Assembly (NCBI GenBank): GCA_025927515.1
Contig: JAICLG010000006.1
Span: 1 to 23,134, forward strand
DNA from: Hyphomicrobium sp.
GTDB lineage: Bacteria; Pseudomonadota; Alphaproteobacteria; Rhizobiales; Hyphomicrobiaceae
Reading direction: 5' to 3'
Length of the DNA stretch: 23,134 bases
Positions 7,367 through 14,788 of this stretch are shown here, piece after piece. The notes beneath the pieces are model-generated. The model was not told where the DNA came from, made no database searches, and worked only from the letters and a program-made list of their open reading frames with translations. A program made the position numbers and the translations under genes. Position 1 is the stretch's first letter, and each line of letters opens with the position of its first letter.

Positions 7367-8071
7367 ATGCTGCGTCGCTATCACGCCGGGCTGATTATAT
7401 CGACGTTGCTGCTGGCGAGCATGGGAAGCGCCCAATCTGCTGAGCAAGTCCCCGACACAATGGAAGCTCGCGTGTTGGCGTGCGCGTCATGTCACGGCGC
7501 CAAGGGCGAAGGAACGGACAACGCCTACTTTCCCCGCCTTGCCGGAAAGCCGGCCGGCTATCTCTACAATCAGCTTTTGGCGTTTCGCAGCGGCAGGCGT
7601 CACTATCCGCCGATGAATTACCTCCTCGAGTATTTGCCCGAGGAATATTTGAAGAAAATGGCCGAGTACTTTGCGGCGCAAAGGCCGCCGCTCCCGCCAC
7701 CGGCGGTCGTCGACGTCAGCAAGCAAATGCTGAAGCGCGGCGAGGAACTTGTAACGCACGGGGACAGTGCAAAAGGCATTCCACCCTGTTCAGGCTGTCA
7801 TGGGCCACACCTTACGGGCATGAAGCCGGCAATTCCCGGGCTTCTCGGATTGCGCGCCAGCTATATCAGCGCCCAACTCGGCGCTTGGCGGTATGGAACG
7901 CGCACGGCGACCGAGCCGGATTGCATGCAAATCGTGGCTGGCCATCTGACTGAGGATGACGTCAAGTCGGTCGCCGCTTATCTCTCATCGCTCGCGGGGC
8001 CGCCCGAACCCTGGCCAGTCGCAGAAGGAAGTTACAAGCTCCTACTCAAATGCGGGAGCGAGCCGCAATGA
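7367..8071 (+). CDS. Diheme cytochrome c (c4-like), first gene of oxidase operon
   Basis: An exported diheme cytochrome c of 234 residues from this start. A signal peptide (LIISTLLLASMGSAQSAE) is followed by two heme-attachment motifs, CASCH at 39-43 and CSGCH at 141-145, each with c4-type surroundings such as PRLAGKPAGYLYNQL and PGLLGLRASYISAQL. Two successive class I domains point to the cytochrome c4 family, which carries electrons to terminal oxidases. Two starts are possible: ATG at 7358 or 7367. The ribosome site GGGGGT (7352-7357) touches the first but is nine bases from the second, so I prefer 7367. The stop overlaps the next gene's ATG by four bases. Repeated elements upstream may regulate the operon. 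Confidence 0.88.
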   Translation: MLRRYHAGLIISTLLLASMGSAQSAEQVPDTMEARVLACASCHGAKGEGTDNAYFPRLAGKPAGYLYNQLLAFRSGRRHYPPMNYLLEYLPEEYLKKMAEYFAAQRPPLPPPAVVDVSKQMLKRGEELVTHGDSAKGIPPCSGCHGPHLTGMKPAIPGLLGLRASYISAQLGAWRYGTRTATEPDCMQIVAGHLTEDDVKSVAAYLSSLAGPPEPWPVAEGSYKLLLKCGSEPQ

Positions 8072-9351
8072 CAATCTCCACAAGTTATAATGCAAAGATC
8101 CTTGCACTCGCTATCGGGTTGGCCGCAGTCGCTACCGCAACATCCTCAACCCGCGCGGAAGACACGACATCAGCGCAGCCGCCAGCAGCGTCACTGGCTG
8201 CGCAAGGAGAATATTTAGCGCGAGCGGGCGACTGCATTGCGTGCCACACGAAACCGGAAGGCAAGTTGTTCGCGGGCGGCCGTCCCATGCCGACGCCCTT
8301 CGGAACACTGTATACGTCGAACATTACGCCGGACCCGGAAACCGGAATCGGCAAGTGGAACGCCGATGATTTCTATGCGACGATGCATAACGGCCGTTTT
8401 CCGGATGGCGGATTGATCTATCCGGCGATGCCATTCGGCTCCTATACGAAGGTGACTCGTAAGGATAGCGATGCAATCTTCGCTTATCTGAAGACTGTGC
8501 CACCCGTTAAACAGGCCAATCGTCCGCACGATCTCAAATTCCCCTATAACAACCGCTCTCTAATTCTCGGCTGGCGCACGCTCTTCTTCTACCAGGGCGA
8601 ATATAAGCCGGACCCGAAGCAATCCGACGAATGGAACCGCGGCGCCTATCTCGTGGAAGGGCTAGGCCATTGCGGCATGTGCCACACGGCAATCAACGCG
8701 CTTGGCGGCAGTTCGGAATCGGAAGCGTTCCAGGGCGGTCTGATCCCGATGCAGAACTGGTACGCGCCGTCGCTGACCTCAAACAAAGAGGCCGGACTTG
8801 GTGATTGGAGCATCAAGGACATCACCGACCTTCTGAAAACCGGCGTCTCCGCGAGAGGCGTCGTCTTCGGTCCGATGGCGGAAGTGGTCTATAACAGCCT
8901 GCAATATCTCAGCGACGATGACGTCCGCGCCATGGCCGTCTATCTCAAAAGCCTTGGACAAGGCGCACCGCCCCAACCCGCGGCGTCCAATCTTCCAAGC
9001 TCCGAAAGCAGTCTGCTGTCGGTGCTCGGCAAGACAATTTACGATCGCCATTGCGCAAGCTGCCATGGCGCTGAGGGACTAGGAAAGCCGCCCCATTATC
9101 CGCCTCTGGCCGGCAACCAGTCCATTCAGATGTCGTCCGCTGTTAATCCGATCCGAATGGTTCTCAACGGTGGCTATCCGCCAGGAACTGCAGGGAACCC
9201 GATGCCCTATGGCATGCCGCCATTCGCTCAGTCCCTGTCTGACGATGAGGTGGCCGCCGTCGTGACCTATATCCGCACCGCCTGGGGAAACCGTGGCGCC
9301 GCCGTCAGCGCTCACGAAGCCAACGCGCTCCGCGCGGCACCGCTTGATTGA
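8068..9351 (+). CDS. Triheme cytochrome c, alcohol/gluconate dehydrogenase cytochrome subunit type
   Basis: Exported 427-residue triheme cytochrome c. After a signal peptide (residues 1-30, ending STRAED) come three heme motifs: CIACH (56-60), CGMCH (202-206) and CASCH (329-333). The repeats around them, such as FGTLYTSNITPD, IYPAMPFGSYTKV and MPPFAQSLSDDEVAAVV, match the cytochrome subunits of membrane alcohol and gluconate dehydrogenases, with Met in the expected sixth-ligand regions. No dehydrogenase flavin or quinoprotein subunit is next to it; instead it is inside an oxidase operon, so it probably relays electrons from quinol or a periplasmic dehydrogenase to the oxidase. An ATG at 8050 is in frame, but ATG 8068 has GGAG nine bases upstream and an ATGA overlap with the preceding stop, so 8068 is chosen. 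Confidence 0.9.
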   Translation: MTISTSYNAKILALAIGLAAVATATSSTRAEDTTSAQPPAASLAAQGEYLARAGDCIACHTKPEGKLFAGGRPMPTPFGTLYTSNITPDPETGIGKWNADDFYATMHNGRFPDGGLIYPAMPFGSYTKVTRKDSDAIFAYLKTVPPVKQANRPHDLKFPYNNRSLILGWRTLFFYQGEYKPDPKQSDEWNRGAYLVEGLGHCGMCHTAINALGGSSESEAFQGGLIPMQNWYAPSLTSNKEAGLGDWSIKDITDLLKTGVSARGVVFGPMAEVVYNSLQYLSDDDVRAMAVYLKSLGQGAPPQPAASNLPSSESSLLSVLGKTIYDRHCASCHGAEGLGKPPHYPPLAGNQSIQMSSAVNPIRMVLNGGYPPGTAGNPMPYGMPPFAQSLSDDEVAAVVTYIRTAWGNRGAAVSAHEANALRAAPLD

Positions 9352-9358
9352 GGTCGCA

Positions 9359-9541
9359 ATGCTCAATTCGCCGATACATTCCTCAGACAATTCCGACGCG
9401 AGCCCCGAGGACGTCGAACGAGTCGTCAGCTTGGGACCGCAAGGTGCGATCGTTCTGGCGGGAATTTCCACGTTCATCGTCATCGCACTCTGGTTCGCCT
9501 TCTACGTGTTTGTATTTCTCCCTCGCGGGGTAGCGGGATGA
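9359..9541 (+). CDS. Small single-helix oxidase subunit (ba3 subunit IIa-like)
   Basis: A 60-residue protein with a polar N-terminus (about 28 residues, Ser/Asp/Glu-rich) and one transmembrane helix (about 31-54, IVLAGISTFIVIALWFAFYV). AGG five bases before the ATG supports the start. Its stop overlaps the ATG of the CuA subunit gene by four bases. B-type oxidases of the Thermus ba3 class carry a one-helix subunit IIa that supplies the helix missing from subunit II; position and topology fit that role here, although subunit II itself also has a helix. The assignment rests on size, topology and context. Confidence 0.7.
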   Translation: MLNSPIHSSDNSDASPEDVERVVSLGPQGAIVLAGISTFIVIALWFAFYVFVFLPRGVAG

Positions 9542-10113
9542 CGGACGAAACTTCGTCAACGCATAATCATTCTCGCAGCGCAGATGTCGCTGCCCGCATC
9601 GAACGGCGATGGGCTATCGTTGCCATCGCGGTCATCGCTCTTATTGCCGTAATGGCCGCGTATGGCGGTATTCATCGAGCGACGATGCCCCAGACGCAGG
9701 TCGAGACGATCGATCCGACAACCCTGCATCTCAATGGCGAGTTCATCGAGAGCAATCTCGGAAGCGCGATCGAGCCCAACGGTTCCGTGACGGTGCGGGT
9801 GGTTGGGCAGCAGTATTCATTCACGCCGCAGTGCATCTTGGTGCCGACCGATACGCCCATCACCATCCGCGCAACAAGTCCGGATGTCGTTCATGGCTTT
9901 CTGATCGAAGGCACCAACATCAACACGATGCTCGTGCCAGGATACATCTCCGACCTGCCGGTTCAGTTCAACAAGCCTGGAGAGCACCTCATGCCCTGCC
10001 ACGAATTCTGCGGCGTCGGACATGAAGGCATGTGGGGGAAGGTTAAAGTCATCGACAAATTCGATTTCTTGCAACTGAGCACCAAGGAGCGGAGGCTGAA
10101 CTGTGTTGACTAA
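9538..10113 (+). CDS. Cytochrome c oxidase subunit II, CuA-containing (B-type)
   Basis: A 191-residue subunit II with a cytoplasmic N-terminus, a single transmembrane helix (about 25-42) and a periplasmic cupredoxin domain. The binuclear CuA site is complete: His119 (VVHGF), then Cys154, Glu156, Cys158, His162 and Met165 within PCHEFCGVGHEGMWG. It takes electrons from the cytochromes c and passes them to subunit I. The one-helix, short form is typical of B-family (ba3-like) oxidases rather than A-family enzymes, which have two helices. Its gene overlaps the small subunit gene by four bases and the subunit I gene by eleven. Confidence 0.93.
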   Translation: MTDETSSTHNHSRSADVAARIERRWAIVAIAVIALIAVMAAYGGIHRATMPQTQVETIDPTTLHLNGEFIESNLGSAIEPNGSVTVRVVGQQYSFTPQCILVPTDTPITIRATSPDVVHGFLIEGTNINTMLVPGYISDLPVQFNKPGEHLMPCHEFCGVGHEGMWGKVKVIDKFDFLQLSTKERRLNCVD

Positions 10114-11728
10114 CAAGCGGCTCATCCTTGCGCACTTCTGGCTTGCGTTCTCGGTGTTTGGCCTCGCAATTCTTCTCGGCGCCTGGCAGATGCTCATCCG
10201 CAGCCCCCTCCATGCCTGGATCAGCAATCCGGAATGGTACTATCGATCGCTGACGGCGCACGGCACGGTGATGGGCTATGTCTTTCCGACGCTCGTCGCC
10301 ATGGGCTTCGGTTACGCGATCAGCGAAACTTCGCTCAATCAGCCGCTTATAGGACGCCGTTGGGCCTGGGCCGGATTCTGGCTCGTTCTCATTGGCGCAG
10401 TGACGGCCATGGTGCCGGTTTCGCTCGGCCTGGCATCCGTCCTTTATACTTTCTATCCGCCGATGATCGGCAATCCCTTCTACTATATCGGCGTCGTTCT
10501 GGTGGTCGTCGGCTCATGGATCTGGGTCGCTCTCATGTCCATCAATCTCGCCGCTTGGAAGCGGGCAAACCCGGATAAACCCGTGCCGCTGGCAATGTTC
10601 GCGAATGTTGCGGGCTCTTACTTGTGGGCTTGGACAGCCGTCGGCGCGGCGCTCGAATTGCTGCTTCAAATCATTCCAGCCGCCATCGGGCTCACCTCGA
10701 CGATCGATGCGGGATTGTCACGCGTCTTCTTCTCATGGACGCTGCACGCCATCGTCTATTTCTGGCTGATACCGGCCTACATCGCCTACTACACCATCGT
10801 GCCGCGTGCGATCGGCGGGAAAGTCTACAGCGATGCGATGGCTCGCATCGCGTTTATCCTGTTTCTGGTCGTATCGATGCCCATCGGCATGCATCACACG
10901 TTCGCAGACCCGCAGGTCGGCGCGGGCTTCAAGTTCATCCATTCCGCGTTCACAGCGCTCGTCGCCATACCGACTTTGCTCACCGTCTTCACCATCTGCG
11001 CCTCCGTCGAAATTGCGGGTAGACTGCGCGGCGGCAAGGGTCCATTCGGCTGGATCGCCGCATTGCCTTGGGATAATCCCATCATGCTCGCGGTCACATT
11101 TTCCTTTATCATGTTGGGGTTCGGCGGCGCCGGCGGCCTGATCAACATGAGCTATCAGCTCGACGCGACCATTCACAACACGCAGTGGATCACCGGCCAT
11201 TTCCATCTGATCTTCGGCGGCGCAATCGTCATCATGTATTTCGCGATCGCCTACGATCTCTGGCCCCATCTCACCGGCCGTCAACTGACGAACCTGAGGC
11301 TTATGCGAACCCAGCTATGGCTGTGGTTCATCGGCATGATCGTTACAACGTTCCCATGGCATTGGGTCGGAATTCTCGGCATGCCGCGCAGGATGGCCTA
11401 TTACGATTATACCAATGCCGCGCTCGAACCGACGGCATTGTCGGTCAGCATTTCCGTTGTCGGCGCCTTCATCCTCGTCATTTCCGCAATTCTGTTTTTT
11501 GTCGTTCTGCTGGAGGGTCAGCGCGCACCTCGTGAAAATGCAGGACCCTATCGTTTCTCTATGGCGGTTCATCCGCCGGTTACACTTCCCGCCGTTCTGA
11601 ACGGCCATGCGCTCTGGGTGACGCTGATGGTGGGCCTCACGATAACCAATTACGGATTCCCTGTTTATGAACTCGTGACACGATCGGGCATGTCGGTCCC
11701 AGCCATTTATGTCGGAGGCGAGCGATGA
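10103..11728 (+). CDS. Cytochrome c oxidase subunit I, B-type (ba3-like) heme-copper oxidase
   Basis: The 541-residue catalytic subunit, with at least twelve hydrophobic helices. Metal ligands can be read: His53 (TAHGTVMGYVFPT, low-spin heme), His215 with Tyr219 (SWTLHAIVYFWLIPAY, CuB and the cross-linked Tyr), His264-His265 (GMHHTFADPQ, CuB), and His366 and His368 (WITGHFHLIFGG, high-spin and low-spin heme). The YFWLIPAYIAYYTIVP block and the lack of the A-family Glu motif mark it as B-family. It reduces oxygen to water and pumps protons; B-type enzymes usually have high oxygen affinity. The start is GTG at 10103, supported by GGAGG seven bases upstream inside the end of the subunit II gene. 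The stop overlaps the next ATG by four bases. No subunit III is present, as expected for this family. Confidence 0.94.
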   Translation: MLTNKRLILAHFWLAFSVFGLAILLGAWQMLIRSPLHAWISNPEWYYRSLTAHGTVMGYVFPTLVAMGFGYAISETSLNQPLIGRRWAWAGFWLVLIGAVTAMVPVSLGLASVLYTFYPPMIGNPFYYIGVVLVVVGSWIWVALMSINLAAWKRANPDKPVPLAMFANVAGSYLWAWTAVGAALELLLQIIPAAIGLTSTIDAGLSRVFFSWTLHAIVYFWLIPAYIAYYTIVPRAIGGKVYSDAMARIAFILFLVVSMPIGMHHTFADPQVGAGFKFIHSAFTALVAIPTLLTVFTICASVEIAGRLRGGKGPFGWIAALPWDNPIMLAVTFSFIMLGFGGAGGLINMSYQLDATIHNTQWITGHFHLIFGGAIVIMYFAIAYDLWPHLTGRQLTNLRLMRTQLWLWFIGMIVTTFPWHWVGILGMPRRMAYYDYTNAALEPTALSVSISVVGAFILVISAILFFVVLLEGQRAPRENAGPYRFSMAVHPPVTLPAVLNGHALWVTLMVGLTITNYGFPVYELVTRSGMSVPAIYVGGER

Positions 11729-12540
11729 GCGTTCGCGGCAACTCGATCTTCCGCGACCGTTGGGCCATCCGCTGCATCGCTTTGACCGCAGTGCTCTTCG
11801 TCGCGATAGCCTTCATCGGACTTGTCCTGTTGCCGCTGCTGCAGCCGAACGTAAAGGCGGCGGGGTTATGGGACGCGATCTGCAGCGCGGCCGGCATCGC
11901 AAGAAAGCCGACAAACACGACGCCTGTCGCCCCGGATTTCAAGATTTCTTCCGTCGTCGTAACACCTGAGATGTTGGATACGGCCGACGCACAATCCATA
12001 GGGCGAGGCGCAACTCTGGCGCATCAATGTGCGATCTGTCACGGGCCGGCTGGATTTAGCCGCGCTGACTCGCCCAATCTCTCCGGCCAGTATGCGAGCG
12101 CCATCTACAAACAGTTGAAAGACTTCCAAAGTGGCGCGCGCAGCAACGCCATCATGACTCCGTTCGCGGCCAAGCTGACCGATCAGGATATGATCGACGT
12201 AGCGTCATACTATGCCTATTTGCCGAGACTGCCGGAGGATCGGACACGTCAGGTGATCGTGGCACCCCAAATCGTGAGCAACGGCGCACCCCTGCGGAAC
12301 ATTCCTCCCTGCGGATCTTGTCACGGCAGCATCGACCACAAAGTCGGCAGCCCTTGGCTCCAGGGACAGCCCGCCGCCTACATCAAGGCTCAGTTGCAAG
12401 CCTTTGCACGCGGACAGCGCAATAACGACATCAGCCAGCAGATGCGCAACATCGCGAGGCAAATGACGCCTCAAGAAATAGACGAGGCAGCGCGCTACTA
12501 TTCTTCCCTTTCACAGTCCGCCCAACTCACAGGACGCTAA
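11725..12540 (+). CDS. Membrane-anchored diheme cytochrome c, last gene of oxidase operon
   Basis: A 271-residue diheme cytochrome c. A hydrophobic helix at about 17-39 (CIALTAVLFVAIAFIGLVLL) lacks a clear cleavage site and probably anchors the protein. It is followed by a linker and two heme motifs, CAICH (102-106) and CGSCH (196-200), in c4-type repeats (NLSGQYASAIYKQLKDF and WLQGQPAAYIKAQLQAF). It starts with an ATGA overlap of the subunit I stop, so it is part of the enzyme complex or its bound electron donor. It resembles the first cytochrome of the operon in domain layout but keeps a membrane anchor. No terminator is obvious in the 100 bases after the stop. Confidence 0.9.
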   Translation: MSVRGNSIFRDRWAIRCIALTAVLFVAIAFIGLVLLPLLQPNVKAAGLWDAICSAAGIARKPTNTTPVAPDFKISSVVVTPEMLDTADAQSIGRGATLAHQCAICHGPAGFSRADSPNLSGQYASAIYKQLKDFQSGARSNAIMTPFAAKLTDQDMIDVASYYAYLPRLPEDRTRQVIVAPQIVSNGAPLRNIPPCGSCHGSIDHKVGSPWLQGQPAAYIKAQLQAFARGQRNNDISQQMRNIARQMTPQEIDEAARYYSSLSQSAQLTGR

Positions 12541-12876
12541 AAATGGCGATGGCTGTACCCCGTGCAGTGATGGGCGACCGCCGCTTCGACGAGTAAGCTC
12601 TGCTTGAGAGAGGGAAAGACTTTCGATTCTCTGATCGAGGGACGCGTAGGATCATTCTAGCCATGCAAACTGAGAGCTAAATTTTATCCGAGCCCATCTG
12701 CCCGATCACTGAATAGTACTGATCTCCCGTGACTTCAGATCGACGATCGGCCGGGAGGCGCCAACGCCAGCGCGATGAGCCAGCCGCAAGCGTCACAAGG
12801 CCAACCAAAGCCAGAAGCCGGAAGCCGGACCACGTTGCGGCGCAAGGCCGATCGGATGCACACGCATGGAATCTTC
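12541..12876. other. Intergenic region after the oxidase operon
   Basis: No intact gene is recognised between the last cytochrome and the stress promoter at 12877. On the minus strand an ATG at 12867 opens a 24-residue hydrophobic frame. A neighbouring frame then runs to a stop at 12677 with protein-like character (QYYSVIGQMGSDKI at its end). This could be a small membrane protein gene broken by an indel, or chance. No strong hairpin terminator was found. Confidence 0.4.
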
Positions 12877-12902
12877 GGAACAGCGCAACGTTGACGAACG
12901 TT
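12877..12902 (+). promoter_or_regulatory. EcfG-type general stress promoter, perfect match
   Basis: GGAAC (12877-12881), a 17-base spacer, and CGTT (12899-12902): an exact match to the alphaproteobacterial EcfG consensus. The -10 element ends 35 bases before the ATG of the small exported protein gene and points to it. Confidence 0.75.
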
Positions 12903-12937
12903 AGCGTGCACCATGAATAACAAAGCGAGTTCGAGAC

Positions 12938-13228
12938 ATGAAAGTATTTATGATGGCGGCACTGGCGTCTGTGCTTGGGATGACCGCCGCATTAGCAGCG
13001 GAAGATCAGAACTTAACGGGTAAAGCAGAGTCGGCGCACCCGGGGACTTCGCAGCCTGGTGCGACGGCAGCGCCGACTTCGAAGCCAGACGCGGGCAGCC
13101 TATCCGCGAAGCAGAAGCAGACCGAGCCGGGCGTGAACTCCAATTCCGGATCGATGGCGAACCCCGGAGCAAAGCCTGAGGACAGCAGTCTTTCAAAGGG
13201 CCAAAAGGATTCGACGGGCCAGGAATGA
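12938..13228 (+). CDS. Small exported, intrinsically disordered protein
   Basis: A 96-residue protein of unknown function. Residues 1-20 form a signal peptide (MMAALASVLGMTAALAAED, cleavage after the AAxAA run). The mature part has no hydrophobic core and is rich in Ser, Gly, Pro, Lys, Gln and Asn, with repeating GTSQPGA, SLSAKQKQ and SLSKGQKD-type segments, so it is probably disordered in the periplasm. The ribosome site is weak (GAG near -9). A perfect EcfG-type promoter lies 35 bases upstream and a strong terminator directly follows, so it forms its own single-gene transcript. Short, hydrophilic exported proteins of this kind are common in stress regulons; any protective role is an inference. 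Confidence 0.7.
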   Translation: MKVFMMAALASVLGMTAALAAEDQNLTGKAESAHPGTSQPGATAAPTSKPDAGSLSAKQKQTEPGVNSNSGSMANPGAKPEDSSLSKGQKDSTGQE

Positions 13229-13237
13229 AGAAGAATG

Positions 13238-13264
13238 AAGGCCGAGCGAACAGCTCGGCCTTTT
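13238..13264. terminator. Rho-independent terminator shared by convergent genes
   Basis: A ten-base-pair perfect stem (AAGGCCGAGC, 13238-13247, with GCTCGGCCTT, 13253-13262) and a five-base loop are followed by more T residues on the plus strand. It ends the small exported protein transcript. Because the flanking A/T bases are symmetrical, it can also end the catalase transcript arriving from the other side (its stop codon is four bases away). Confidence 0.9.
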
Positions 13265-13267
13265 GTC

Positions 13268-14533
13268 TTAGATTACCGCCTCGGGCATTTTCGCTGACGA
13301 CATCAACGGCCGGGCAAGCTGGTTGAGGAGTTGATCGGCATTTTCCTCTTCCGAAAGAGAAAGCTGCAAAAGGTGAACGACCGCCGTCTCGTTCAACTGT
13401 TGCGCCAAGTCCCTGGCTGACTTGTAACCAGCGATCTCATAATGCTCGACCTTCTGTGCGGCAGCGATCAGCGCGAGGTCCATCGCGGACGGCTTTTTCT
13501 GATGCTCGGCAATAATCTCGTCGCCTTCCTCAAGTAAACCCATCATGCCTTTGCAGGGCTTCGCTCGTGCCGGCGCGTCCAGCAGCTTCAGGCACTCCGT
13601 GAGCCGTGTTACCTGCTCTTCAGTTTCCTGAAGATGCTGCGAGAATAGCATCGCTAATTGCTCGGCCTTTGCCGCCTTCGCCATTTTAGGCAGGGCTTTT
13701 ACGATCTGTTTCTCTGCGTGGAGAAGGTCGCGTAGATGCTCAACCAGGAGTTCGCGCACGGTGTCAGGATCGTCGGCTACAGACGCTTCCGTCTGCATGT
13801 CGCCGTCCGCATCCTTACCGTTGCCATGGCCGTTGACGACCGCACTTTCGACAACCGCCCAATCGCCGCCTTCATTCCACGGCCCCCGCGCATCGATCTC
13901 GCCGCGATCGCCTGTCCCGGTCGAAGCATTGAAGTACTGGTTGACGAGACCCGCCGTCGGCGCAATCTCGCCGACCGAGAACCGTGGCTTCTCAAGGCTG
14001 TCCAGCGCAGCGGCGAAGGCCTTCATATGGGTAATTTCCCGGCTCATCAGGAATTGCAGCGCATCCTTGGTTCCCACGTCATCGCAGAATTGCAGCAATC
14101 GCTCATAAACGATTTTCGCCCGCGCCTCGGCAGCAATGTTGCTCCGCAGGTCGACATCCAGCTCGCCAGTGATCTTCAGATAATCTGCCGTCCAGGCGTT
14201 GCCCATCGAGTTATAGAGATTGACACCGCCGCCGCCCGCGATCGCAATGAGGGGATCGGCTTCCGCGGCGTCTCGTCCGAACTTCATTGGAGCGAGGTGC
14301 AGCCGCGCCAGCGTGCCCACGACTTCGAGATGGCTCAGCTCTTCGGTGCCGATGTCCATCAGCAGGTCTTTGCGACTGGGATCCTCGCAGTTAAGGCCCT
14401 GAATTGAATACTGCATCGCGGCAGCAAGTTCCCCATTGGCGCCGCCGAACTGTTCGAGGAGCATGTTGCCGAACTTGGGATCCGGTTCGTCCACGCGGAC
14501 CGTGTACATGAGCTTCTTGACGTGATGATACAT
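13268..14533 (-). CDS. Manganese catalase fused to a YciF-like (DUF892) ferritin-like domain
   Basis: A 421-residue two-domain protein. Residues 1-225 are a manganese (non-heme) catalase, which disproportionates hydrogen peroxide at a di-Mn centre: MYHHVKKLMYTVRV start, Glu35 in NGELAAAMQY, Glu65/His68 in TEELSHLE, the EARAKIVYERL helix (Glu136 or Glu144), and Glu166/His169 in SREITHMKAF. After a Gly/Asp-rich linker (about 225-255) comes a DUF892 domain (about 258-415), with LVEHLRDLLHAEKQIVKALP and the KVEHYEIAGYKSARDLA helix, a four-helix ferritin-like fold. The ATG has AGGTG six to seven bases upstream. An EcfG-type promoter precedes it, fitting oxidative and stationary-phase stress. All metal ligands of the catalase part appear present, so it should be active. 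Confidence 0.92.
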   Translation of the reverse strand: MYHHVKKLMYTVRVDEPDPKFGNMLLEQFGGANGELAAAMQYSIQGLNCEDPSRKDLLMDIGTEELSHLEVVGTLARLHLAPMKFGRDAAEADPLIAIAGGGGVNLYNSMGNAWTADYLKITGELDVDLRSNIAAEARAKIVYERLLQFCDDVGTKDALQFLMSREITHMKAFAAALDSLEKPRFSVGEIAPTAGLVNQYFNASTGTGDRGEIDARGPWNEGGDWAVVESAVVNGHGNGKDADGDMQTEASVADDPDTVRELLVEHLRDLLHAEKQIVKALPKMAKAAKAEQLAMLFSQHLQETEEQVTRLTECLKLLDAPARAKPCKGMMGLLEEGDEIIAEHQKKPSAMDLALIAAAQKVEHYEIAGYKSARDLAQQLNETAVVHLLQLSLSEEENADQLLNQLARPLMSSAKMPEAVI

Positions 14534-14567
14534 AAGGCACCTGCTGGTGAGGGGTGAGCCTCAGCAC

Positions 14568-14593
14568 AACAGCGACCATTTATCCAAAGTTCC
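14568..14593 (-). promoter_or_regulatory. EcfG-type general stress promoter
   Basis: On the minus strand GGAAC (14593-14589), 17 bases, TGTT (14571-14568). Only the first -10 base differs from the consensus. It lies 34 bases before the Mn catalase ATG, nearly the same leader length as the perfect site upstream of the neighbouring exported protein. Confidence 0.65.
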
Positions 14594-14772
14594 CCCGAAA
14601 CATCACAAGGGCACGGGTCCGCAAGAAATCGATGTTCAACAGTGAAGCTCAGCCGAAAGGACTTTGCTGAGCGTGCAACGAAGAGAGCCCTCGGCCCGGC
14701 TCACATGACCTGCCGGTTCGCACAAACCAAAGCTTCGATTGCGCTTTGATGCCCGCGTTTGTGGAAAACACC

Positions 14773-14788
14773 GGTCTCCTACGAGACC
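14773..14788 (-). terminator. Hairpin overlapping the stop codon of the signalling operon's last gene
   Basis: GGTCTC-GTAG-GAGACC on the minus strand is a perfect six-base-pair stem whose four-base loop contains the TAG stop of the HWE kinase gene. GGTGTTTTCC follows. The T run is short, so it is a weak or partial terminator candidate. Confidence 0.4.

Noticed and set aside
10624..11284. Several open frames on both strands inside the oxidase subunit I gene
   Set aside because: They overlap a gene with all metal ligands identified and have typical frame-shadow composition.
13736..14407. 223-codon plus-strand open frame opposite the Mn catalase gene
   Set aside because: It is the antisense shadow of a well-supported family gene, and its composition is Arg/Ile-rich without any motif.
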